From: Lindgomyces ingoldianus
Taxonomy: Eukaryota; Ascomycota; Dothideomycetes; Pleosporales; Lindgomycetaceae
Direction of reading: 5' to 3'
Length of the DNA: 64,000 nucleotides
NCBI RefSeq assembly: GCF_010093535.1
Contig: NW_022985165.1
Span: 1,726,985-1,790,984, forward strand
Below, piece by piece: positions 12,792 to 23,232 of this stretch; positions within the stretch are counted from its first letter, which is position 1; each line of letters opens with the position of its first letter. The notes under the pieces were generated by a model that was given only the letters and a program-made list of their open reading frames with translations, was not told where the DNA came from and ran no database searches. Both the position numbers and the translations under genes were made by a program.

Positions 12792-15034
12792 CGTTATTCG
12801 ACACGGGTCGTGGTGGATAAACGGAGGTCGGATGGGTGCACTACTTACCTGCCCTGGACGAGCCTCATTGCGCACCGGGTGTCACGAAAATGCAGCGTCG
12901 TCACCAGACAGCGAAAGAGCATCCCAACACCAACATCGCTCAATAATCACAGTACTCGAAAAACTCTCCACCGCACCTCGAAAAGCGGTCATGCATTCAA
13001 TCGACTGTATCACGCTCCCTGTCCGCCGCCGCTGGGGTCCCTGTTCTCTGCCGCATCCTTGTCGCGTCGTCTAACGCATACTCCAAGGGATATGCCTCAG
13101 GAGAGGAGCGTGGCGCCATGTTGACCCAAGTGTAGTGAGAATTTTCATGATCACAATTTCAGAAGAGGGCGATTTGGAACCACATGCTATATAAAGAGCC
13201 AGAGGGCAGAGCCGCATGGTGCTGCTGCATATGCTCGTTCATGCACGCAGATGCCGAACAACGCCCTCGCAGGAACTTCGTTGCAAATGGATTGCGTGAC
13301 AAAGAGCCCAGGAGTAGGCGTCAGGCAAGCGATCGAGACGCAGAATCGCGGGTAAGGCTCGAGGGTGGTAGACGCAGCCTGCATAATAAGCCAAATAGAT
13401 TAAGTGGTCAAGCGCATTCCAGCTACCCATGGTCGTACCCCATGGACTTTGATATCACAACCTAGGGCAAAGTCCGCTGATACGGCTGAAGCCTGCAGTC
13501 TACGCCGGAGGACGAGTGGAGTGACCGGCTTTTTGGCATTGGTCGTCATATTGATGTCCCGTTGCTCTTTCGAGCCAACTCCGTGTATGAGGCATGAGGC
13601 CTTCTGGAAAAGACAGCGCCCCCTAGCTTGCAGCCGAACCAGGCAACTGAGCTATATCAAGCCTGATATACGCCTCATAACTCGGCTATATGAAGATCAC
13701 GTCGGCGGTATATGACACTGACGGGCTCGCCGCGACATCACATGAAACCCAAGGATCCCAATCTTGTCGAGTACCCTCGCCGCTTCGCTGGAGCTGCAGT
13801 TGACGACGTGCATGCGGGAGACGTATTATCACAACGGTCGAGACATAGCTGACCGGGCTCAGACACCTGTGGCTAACGGGCCGTTCCCCGAGCAGAAGCG
13901 GGAGGATCGGAGGGAACAAACATGTCTCAGCTCGTCTGACTGTCCTTCGTTTCCAGGTAGAAGCAAACGCCTCTTTCCAGGCCGAGCCGTGCTGCATGCC
14001 GGAAAATACTGTTAGTCCACATCACATATCACGTCCTATCACACTCAGACCCTGGGCACCATCTTGACCCTCTCATCTACACTCACCTAGACCCAATAAT
14101 AGCGATGGCTGCAATATTGAGGGAAATGCGACCAATATCGATAGCGAATAATGCTGTCGCAGCGTCTTAGTGACATGCAAAATTGGGTTTGAAGTAGGCT
14201 GCCGGCCGTCGCAGCCGAAGCCCACTTACTACCAGCATCTGTCTGTAGATAGGCTACGACGTCTCCCCATACCGATTGGCGAGAAATGGAGCTGTATCTA
14301 TGGCCGTTGCTGTCACTGGTTCGTAGATTAACCGCGGATGTTACACGCCTCGGAGTCAGTGGTGTTAGTGATAGTCTGCAGTTTGCGAAACGCTAAGAAG
14401 AGCGGAGTTTGAAAAAGAGGAGGCCCATTCAGAGACAATCCATCCTTCTGGAAGTTGTCTGGGCGCGCCTCGGCATTAATTCGACTCGCTTTTCTGTCTG
14501 ATGGTTCTCGCTTCCCGGCATCGTGGAAGGCGGTCTGTAAAAAGACGTAGCAGTAACATAGAGGATATAATGAGGAGAATAAACCCATTTAGCCCGTCTT
14601 TCCGCCACATGAATACTCCAAAGAAGAAAGTCCCGTATTGATGTGGAAAGAAGGTGCTGAGTAATACATGATAGGAAGTGCTATGCAACACCACCCCGTA
14701 TTCAAACGCCGGACTCACGATGGTCCATGTGGGTCCCAATGCCCGTCCAACGCCTGAACTTTTTTATCTCCGTGACGCCGTGAAATGCTGCCTACGGTGC
14801 GTGGGCGGGCTCGTGGAAGTGGTCAAGCCCGCCGGGCCCGAGGTCTAAGTAGCAGAGTGAAGAACTGAGGTGAGGAACGGCCTGCGTCTCTGCTCTCGAC
14901 ACCCGTTTGCGTGCCACCGGCCGTCATGGGGTGTCGTCCGGATAAAGTCTGCGGTGGCACACTGCGATAAGATTTGTCAGACCGTGTAACGCGTAGGCGG
15001 GCCGGCTGAGGCGGCCGATGGAAGCGGGTACCTG
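12792..15034. other. GC-rich intergenic region without recognisable genes
   Basis: Several 60-120-codon frames occur on both strands, but they overlap in conflicting frames and show no domain, signal peptide or consistent splice sites. 12792-13150 should hold the mdm12 promoter. Confidence 0.5.
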
Positions 15035-15181
15035 TCAGTGATCGCAGTGATCGCACTTCTCGTCGTGTTTGACGTTCTTGGTGTTGAGCACGCCACAGAC
15101 GGCGCTTCTTGACGTCGCGCAGGGGGCATCCTCCATGATCTGGTGGCCGCAGCTATAGTGGTGTACTACCTTGGTACACAT
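15035..15181 (-). CDS. Small Cys/His-rich protein (48 aa)
   Basis: Starting at the ATG at 15181, the frame encodes 48 residues with an ordered zinc-ligand pattern: MCTKVVHHYSCGHQ, then single cysteines, then KCDHC. Short ascomycete proteins with a CGH motif near the N-terminus and a terminal CxxC are common and uncharacterised. This copy has the same layout. The frame is open 75 codons further upstream (to 15406) without similar character, so the shorter start is preferred. An additional 5' exon cannot be excluded. No function is proposed. Confidence 0.5.
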   Translation of the reverse strand: MCTKVVHHYSCGHQIMEDAPCATSRSAVCGVLNTKNVKHDEKCDHCDH

Positions 15182-18100
15182 GCTGGTGGCGGCGACAGGC
15201 GGATTGGTGCACGCCGAGGGAGCGTCAAGAGGAGTGGGTGGTGCGAGGACGCGGGCGTTGTGAAGGCGTGCAAGGCGGGGGTGATCTGCTCGGTGCTGAT
15301 TGGCCGAGAGCTCGTCGCGGGGAGCTGTTTCTGTGGTGTGGGCGTTGTGTACTGTGTCTCGACGCTCGAAGCTCGAAGCTCGACGCTCGGCGGTACCTTG
15401 GGGCAATGATGGAGCTTGTGCAGCAGCGTAGAGCTCAGGCTGGAGGGCTATGGGGCCGCTGAGGAATGGAACGGTCTGGGGCAGAGAAGTCTGGAGGAAT
15501 TGGCTGGCAGGGAGTCCAAAAGGGAGTAGCTGGGCCGTGGGGTGGTTTTATAATAGAGGCATCGCAGCGAGCCCGAACAGACGGTGCTTCTGGCAAGCTG
15601 TTAGATTACCTTTGCAACATTGAGTGCGACAGTCTTCTACAGCCGTTGGCCCCGTGCGGAAGGCAAGGACATGTATGTACGTACAGCGGGCGTTTGGCTT
15701 CACCCTACACAGCGACAAGGAACACACGACAAGGGTCATCCCATCCTATCAAGCAGCAATCTGCAGACGACGACCGGCGCGCTGTTGGTGACGGCTTTTG
15801 TCCGCACCGCCAATGACCATGCCTGGAATCGCTCGAGTGCAGAAGTCTCTCCATCGTGCCCGCGCCGCATCAGTCCGCCGCCTCCTCATGCGAGAGGCCT
15901 GCGAAGCGCTCGCGAGAAGCGCATTGAGCGGCAGCGGACAGAGTCAAGGCGGCCCAGCTGAGAGAAACATCCGCTGCTCCAGTCGCAGGCCAGACAGACG
16001 AGCGCCGTCGATTTCAAATTGACCAGGACTCTTTCAGGAGCTCGCTTCTCCGCGAGTCTCACATGGCAGACGAGTCTACTGACTTTTGTTTCCAAGGTTG
16101 ATAACAACTATAATAAAATACCACCTACAGGGCGGCGACCATGGAATCCCAACATTAGCCGGGAGTGCACAAACGCTAGGCTACACTCTGGCAGATCCCC
16201 AGCAGAGGAGAGGCCACCAGTCCTGTCACGGAGCCTCGACACAGACAGGCACCTCAGCCATCAGCATCAGCCCTGTGGATGGCGCTGCGCAAACATGAAC
16301 CCTGGGATCTGCTTGTATCATGGTCGTGATTGTGGGACGTTTGATACCTGCGATAATATTGGACTGCGCATCCGCGAAGGCTAGCTGCAGAGCGTCACGC
16401 ATTGCATGCCGGCAGCCTCGACACAGTCACCAATCACCCCAAACTGGCCGTCAACGCTCATCATCATGGAGAGCGAACAGAGCTCGGGCTCTGTTTCCTC
16501 TCCGTGCGGCCGTTGTCGGGAGGCCCATGCTTGAATCATGGAGAGCGGTTCCCCTTACCCCAATTCGCCCAAAAGGAGCACGAAAAACTTTCCAAAGGGT
16601 ACCATTTCTGGAGGTACCTGTCGGAGCGTCGTTCGTACACAAGTTACCCATGCTCGCTCCGAAGATTCCAGTGCGTCCGCACATGGCACCCATGTCTCTG
16701 CAGCACGAATTTCTGAGCGGTTTTTGCGCGTCCAGCTTATCAAGAACGGACGAAGCGTCGTATCCGCGCCAGAGTGCAGCACATCAAGAGAGACGCGGGT
16801 GGAACATTGGAGCCGCCCTGGCCAAGGACAGCGTCCAGAAACAGACTGACGCAGCCAGGAGTGACCGCACAGAGTAGTCCTAGGGTTGGCCAATGTCGTC
16901 TCGAATAGTACGGCTCGGCTGTGAAAAAGACGGTTGTGTGTTGGACGATAATTTTCCGTTTCTCCGTCCATTCATAGGACGGCGTAGTGGGTCAGAGTCA
17001 GAGCAGGCGATCTCTTATGCTCGCGGGGTCATCTTTTTGAGATTAAAAAGGGACATCTAACTTCATCCAGGGTCTCGAGTCAGGACTAGATCACGCAATG
17101 GACGTCAGCGGTAGAAGTTAAGCCGAGATGAAGAGACGAAGCAGCATCCACGGCTGTGTTCATTTGCCTGCGTCCACTCCACCGTCCTGGGCTGCGCGAG
17201 GGCGCAAATGCCGGCCGCGTGACTGCCGACGAGGCTGCCTGAGCCCATCTAGGTCCCTGGTGTCCTCGAGTGCACAGCACAAGCAGACTGGTAGATCCAG
17301 AGTAATCTAATAATGAATTCCTGTGTGCGGCAATGTTGGACGTCAAGGTGCTAGGCGTGCAAGGCACATTCCGGCCGCCTCAGGTTTCAACGGCGGGCTT
17401 GGGCTTTTCGGCTTGCGTCAACGCCTTTCCGCATTTGGTGCTAGTGCATCGGCCCGATGAAGATCGTGACACTCGGGCGACAAAAATTTCGAGCATCTGA
17501 TGCTGCTCGACCAGCCTGCAAAAACCTCTAGTCCTGCTGCCAGGCCGCGGCCGATAGAAAAGGACATTTTCGACACTCGACTCGGCACTCGACAGGATTA
17601 TCCTCACCAGCCTCGCAACATGAAACTTCTGTTTCAGGTCCCGTGAGCACACCAGGTTCATCCGTGCCGTTCGTTTTCTCCAACATCCATCAACACCGCG
17701 GTCCTTGCCTCAGCACGACTTCTGCGTACGTGCCCTGCCTCGCCCTCTGGCGTGAGATCTCCCAGGACATCCGTCAAGCCTTCAGCGACACTTATTATCC
17801 GGTCGACCCCTTTGCAGAAGTACTGGGTAGCGCCTCTCCAGTCTGCGCCGGCTACGTTCGGTTACAGAGGGCTCTCATCGCGACGATGGATGGCCTCAGC
17901 TTCAAAAACAGGATTGATCACCGAGTCTCCCCGCTAGGTCCTCCTCTTCAGTCCAAAATGCGGGGTGTCAAATAAAAGCAATGTCTCTCCTGACATGGGG
18001 TGCAAGATCAGACTGGCAGCGACATCACCATGTGAGTCAGTGTTTCGCTGCTCGCATCACAAAACTAAGGTTACTCGGAGCTGGATAGAAGAGGCTGCAC

Positions 18101-18783
18101 AGCCCGCCTTCTGCTCTGCTTCTCCACCCGTAGAGATCGGAGGGGACACCTTCGATCTCAGCTGCCTGCATTTTCATGCGTTTTGTGGGGTATTCGGACA
18201 GTTCCGACCATTCCTCAAGCTTTCAAGACGCATACACGCTGGAAACGCCGCTCTCAGCCATGAGATACGAATACGCCATGCCTTCCCTTCCGAGATTTCC
18301 TCGTCAATATCGCCTCGAGCAAGTGGAAATCTCTCATGGGCATGAACTAGTGATCCTGATGGCTGCGCGTCCTGGTTCCTTATCAAAAATAGTCCTCTAC
18401 TTCTAGTAATCCGGGGTAAGCTAAGTCCTACAACCAATTCTTTCAGATTCTATGGTCGAACCATATCTATTTTCTTCTTTCCTGCTTGGTCACACAGTTG
18501 ATGGCGATTCGCTAGTTTAATCACGCGATATCTAAATTCAAGCGCCATTTGCATATTCTGCAGCTGGCGATGAGGCAAAACTCACAATCACCCACGTTTG
18601 TAGCCCGGAATCATAGGATTATTACGTCTTGCAACCATGCTCTCCTGAATATAAAAGGGGTTAGGAATTCATTCCACCGCAGTCCTCTCTTTCACTATCG
18701 CACAAGTGAGCCGTTTCTATTCCTTCGTCATTCCTGCAAGTCTTTCCTACTGTCAACATCAAAACAAACCTTCTTTATCAACA
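15182..18783. other. Gene-poor GC-rich region with a promoter at its right end
   Basis: About 3.6 kb without a supported gene. Frames such as 16320-16877 (+), 16555-16971 (-) and 17643-17975 (+) overlap others and match no family. The last 150 bases contain a TATA-like element for the next gene. Confidence 0.5.
18650..18657 (+). promoter_or_regulatory. TATA-like element upstream of the 18784 gene
   Basis: TATAAAAG lies 127 bases before the ATG at 18784. It is followed by a CT-rich leader and an A-rich, CAACA-type start context. The position suits a strongly or inducibly transcribed gene with a leader of roughly 100 nt. Confidence 0.55.
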
Positions 18784-19197
18784 ATGACTACCGAGCCTCG
18801 CCACGTTACTTTTGAAGTTACCGACAAGATGGTTGAGCGTGCTTCTAGCATCACGGATGCTTCAGGTTCAAAGACCGAGTGCGCTCATCATATTCCAAGG
18901 CGGAACTTTGCATTCCTGCCTTTGGCTCCAGTCATGTCGACCACCTACCCAAAGCGGTCTCCTCCGACATCTCCAAAGATCGAGGTACTTCCAGCAGATA
19001 TCGCCACCTTATATATCGGGGAAGATCTCGAGTCAGAGAGCGCTCAAACCAACGACACCAGGCCTTACTTCCCCAAAACGAGGCGATCCAGTAGCATGAG
19101 CAGCATCGAATCTTTCGGTCGGCGGCGCTTCCTGAAGCTCAACCCTGTTCATGGCGGGGGTGAGGTCGGAGTACCCGATTTTACTCTGGCAGATTAA
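18784..19197 (+). CDS. Small conserved-looking fungal protein (137 aa)
   Basis: I chose the ATG at 18784 because the sequence before it is a CAACA-type fungal start context and a TATA element stands upstream; a GTG/ATG further 5' would extend into the leader. The protein begins MTTEPRHVTFEVTDKMV. It has a proline-rich middle and a Ser-rich basic patch (RRSSSMSSIESFGRRR), and ends FLKLNPVHGGGEVGVPDF. The combination of an arginine/serine stretch with an (F/Y)LKLxPVHxGG tail recalls a family of short ascomycete proteins of unknown function. No transmembrane segment or signal peptide is visible. It is a single exon. Confidence 0.62.
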   Translation: MTTEPRHVTFEVTDKMVERASSITDASGSKTECAHHIPRRNFAFLPLAPVMSTTYPKRSPPTSPKIEVLPADIATLYIGEDLESESAQTNDTRPYFPKTRRSSSMSSIESFGRRRFLKLNPVHGGGEVGVPDFTLAD

Positions 19198-21369
19198 GAA
19201 GGATGACTTGGTTATTGCATGAAGGTGTGCAGGAAAGACAGAAGCATGGCTCGGCTAAGTGCGATCGGTTTCACAGCGATGGTGCAAAATACCTTTTTTT
19301 CTTCTGTACATACTCATGCCTATCTTCTTTTCAACATTTGTTTTGGTACTAATTTGTAGGGGAAGGAGGAGCATGGACAGGTTACCGATGGTCAGACTGG
19401 ACGATCTTCAGCCTATTACAAGAAGGATGTATATCTCGTGCTTCACAGCAATCATCAAAAAGTTTTCTTTTGCAGCCATCACATCTATCCCGAGCAGGCA
19501 ACAACGTGTGTTGTCCCCAAGCATGCATTCGCTTCTCCTGCGAGGATGACCTCCACGGCATACCCCTCTCCTGCATTGCTGACAAAGTGCACCAATTAGC
19601 AATCCTGTCTTCCCTGTACCCCCCACACCATCATTACCAACAGCTCTTCTTCACATGCAAGCCCTAGCCGGCGATGAAGTGAATCGCACTGCATCGAAAT
19701 CTTACCTTGAGATTACACACCCATCTGGCGTGATCTCCAGGGCTGATAGCCATCAGCGACTCGCATAACGCCAGTGACGGGTCTGTGGCGTCGCTTATGT
19801 GCCAAGATTTCAAAGTGGTAGGTTGATGCTCTCTCTCTGCAGAAGCGAGTCATCGCAGCGTCGTCAATCCAGTAGGTATCTATGAAGAGCCGACGGTATT
19901 ATTTGTGGGGATCGACAAGGAAGATTAGAGCATCGATCATACATTCTAAAAACAAAGACAGAAAAGGACAACGTGGTGTAAAGAAAAGGTAGGCAAGGTT
20001 AGGCTATCTGGTAACGCCTAAGCCAGCCAAACTCGCCCAGCATTTAGCAAGATGCAGAAACGGAAACAGAGGGCTATTTCTAGACTTTGGCGCTTTGGAA
20101 ATCAGGTAAACCGCTTTGGAGAAACACCAAGGTTTGAGGGGTCAGTCTTTGCCGGAGCTTGGAGTTTCGGCCGCAATGTTTCTTTTCACGGGAGGTCGAC
20201 GGAGGGCTTCCCGAAGAGGGGCAGTTGGGCTTTGTGGCTGCGGGATAAGAGCAGGGGAGGAGAAATATAAGTTCTGGACTAACTTGTCCCAGCTCTTTCC
20301 GAGCTAATCGTCTGGCCTCCTTTCAACGGCTATCTCGCTCGCTTTCTGATTAAACCTTGACCCCTCTTCCTCCTCACTGCCTGCTTGATGGCTGCTTGAA
20401 CAAGGCAGAAGTCTGACTGATGCCTGCTGCAAGTTCAGCTCGCCACGATTGCGTGGGATATTCGTAAGCACTTTTTTTTCCCCCTAGATGCGGAGTTCTG
20501 CGTGAAACTGTCAAATGCGCATCGACTTATTGGTAATAGCATTCTGCCATTCTCCTCACGTGTTTTATCACCATCACGTTTTACAATATGGCCAACCTGA
20601 GTTTAGCTTGTCACTTTTTCTGTCGCTTATCCTCTTTCTCTGCTTCGTCATCGACTTCAATTCGTTAGGGATGGGGGTTTAGTTTACAGCATCAATCAAT
20701 TCCACTTCCCGATCATCGCCACTGCGAAACCCAACATCTCAAACTTGGATTCGCATGCTAGTTCAACAATGAGTATTCGAATTTTCTCGACAAAAGCTGG
20801 ACATTATCAAAGCACCAATTGAGTAGAAGATTTGTAATAATCCAAGGTGCCCGGGATAAGCAGAAACCGGGCTAGCAACGGCATTTCGCATGGAAAATGC
20901 GACCGCCACAATAAAAACTGTGGTAGGCAAGATCTACGATCGAAAGAATATCACCACTACCTGGAGGATTACCTCCCTCATATACGCTGCACAAGATAGA
21001 TCATAACATCAAAAGTTGTCTAATCGCTGCCCTAACTCTTTATATTTGAGAAATGCATGTGCGAAAATCGAGTCGCTTCGCAAATTCTTACCAAAAGACT
21101 TGTGAGAGCGAAGAGTGCCTTGACTTCGAAACAATCCAAGAAGGTCACAGATCTCTCGTGAGATACGAAAGATGTGCAGAATAAGAGCTGAGGGATAACA
21201 AGCGGTTTTGGTGTCGAGCAGACGAACGCGGATGATTGATTGAAGGTCGCGAGTGAGGACAAAATAGGGCCTATGCTGCTTACAGACCCCTTTACTCTAA
21301 AAATGGGAGAACTTTTACCCTTATATTATGTTGTTCATGTAATTTGGGGGACATTAGTGAGTGCTGAAT
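19198..21369. other. Intergenic region, AT-richer towards the right
   Basis: It holds the 3' flank of the 18784 gene and then about 2 kb without a recognisable gene. Frames at 19259-19667 and 20052-20307 have no domain and no conserved character. Confidence 0.5.
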
Positions 21370-22910
21370 TCGCCACTTCTACCAAAAGCGCATCCCGGGC
21401 GTGATGTCCACGCGCGAGCCCCTGGTGCATTTGGGAATTTCACCTCTTTGAATCGGCCCGCCAATGTCACGTCGCCGGTGTCCTTACAGATACCTCACGC
21501 GAGACTCCAGTCTTTCTGCACTTCTCGCCAGTCCTTGGAATCCGTATATCTGCAGACAAGGCCCAAGATATCCGTGGCTGTACCATCAAGTTCTACATTC
21601 AGGAGGGCAACTAGGGCAATGTTAGAAACAACACCCCGGCCTTCTTCATCCAAGATGCTATGATGGTCCCAGATGCTATCCGTGCTGGGAAGCCGGAGCC
21701 TCATACTGAGGTCCCTCAAGCTCAAATAGCCCATAACAACTTCTGAGACTTCTAGTGTATGCATCCCGAGGCTACGTACATATTGGTGTGGACCCAAATG
21801 ACCGAGCTATTCCTAGGTCTTTCCGAATGGTGCGAGGATTTGGCGTCAATACTTCCATTCTTACTAACGAGAAGGATGAGACATTTCATCAAGTCTACAT
21901 TTACCCCAGAGCTCAGAGTACGCAGCTTTGTGTAGGATGAGGCTATGAAGACCACGGTTCAAGATATGTTCAGTATGGGAGGTGTTCTAACCTACACACG
22001 CTAACGTGTATAGACCTTGACTTCTAGCATAAATACTTGTGGGAGACTATTGAAAACGGCGCGGTTCAAGGTGAAAGTTTGAAGCCCAAGACATCCTCGA
22101 CATCACAAAAGCTTTGCTAGAGTAACTGGCATCCTTACGCTCATTAGCGAGCTTGATTTCAACCACAATCCTGACGAGTACTCCTAGAAAACAGATCAGG
22201 TCACATACTGTACTAGTCACGTTATTCCTAGCATCAGCTGTCCCAATGACACTATTCAATGAAACCACGACTTTTCTACTTTAACATACAATTAACCTTC
22301 CTCAAAGCGAACTGGCAAGAAATACCTATCAACAGACTCGTGTATCCAGTCATGGACCACAACTAAGGCGGCACTATGCACAATACATTCACCAAAAGAA
22401 CTGTCAATTACTAGCCAAGCCGCCTCGAAAGTATTCCCCGGCAACCAAGCAGGAAGGCAGGTACGTCGACTCAGCCAAGAAGATAACGGGCATGAAACCA
22501 CGCATACGAAGCAAGAGATTTAGGGAGCACTTCAGCCAAGCCAAGCTATTCTAGAACTCACCTTCACAGATGGAGAAAGCAAACCCTCCAGCAAACGCCT
22601 CACCCCAGACCATCATCCTGAAGGCATGCGTTCACGCTATTCGCCACATCTTTGTCCCCAGCGGTACATCCACCATCTCCAATTTCCGCAAAAACGGCCG
22701 AGCATTGCGCTGGCTTCGTGAAACTATTGGCGTAGCAGGCGGAGCCGTTACCTTCGTCAGATACATGCCGGCCTGGCATTAGATTCTCTGATTTAAGAGG
22801 GAGCGAAGGATTTTGTCGATGCGAATTTCTTTGAGGATAGTCAGCATAAGTGTTTTCAGAGGGAGTTGGAGGGGTCGCGGGCGAAGGTTGCTAGTTGGTG
22901 GGCTGGGGTA
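21370..22910 (+). pseudogene. Decayed large-subunit catalase with C-terminal DJ-1-like domain
   Basis: Fragments in changing frames follow the order of a large-subunit catalase. They include a VHARAPGAFGNF segment (heme-pocket His region), FYIQEGN with [37 protein letters not shown], a PINR segment, and GMKPRIRSK with REHFSQAKLF. A C-terminal KNGRALRWLRE segment and a final KDFVDANFFEDSQHKC match the extra flavodoxin/DJ-1-like domain of these enzymes. At least one in-frame stop interrupts conserved sequence (TAG at 22185-22187), others follow, and several frame changes cannot be introns. It would have encoded a roughly 700-residue hydrogen-peroxide-degrading enzyme. No intact catalase is present in the window. 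Confidence 0.88.
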
Positions 22911-23232
22911 TGTTGAAGGGTTGGTATACTTCGGGGATGGGATGGAAATAGGGCCATCTGAATGCTAATAGAGGTTTCCAGAACGAAGTGAGAATCACCG
23001 GAAAATTATTATCTAAATGCTGGTTTTCAGGGTCCAATATCAGATGCAAGTGTATCATGCCGATTAAAGGGCAGAACTAGGCCTGCAGAATAGGAGTATA
23101 ACGTAAGTGTCTCATCATCATTTTGACATTTGAGTGTAGAGCGTTATCTACCATTGAAATAGCTGCATATCGTAAATACAATAGAGGCGATCAGTTATCT
23201 ATTCATTATCCATTTAGCGTGCATATCATCAA
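22911..23232. other. Intergenic region between the catalase relic and the 921-aa gene
   Basis: No coding signal; moderately AT-rich. It should include the 3' UTR of the minus-strand gene ending at 23233. Confidence 0.5.

Noticed and set aside
21361..22910. A functional multi-exon catalase gene
   Set aside because: Stops fall inside conserved blocks and frame changes occur without splice sites.
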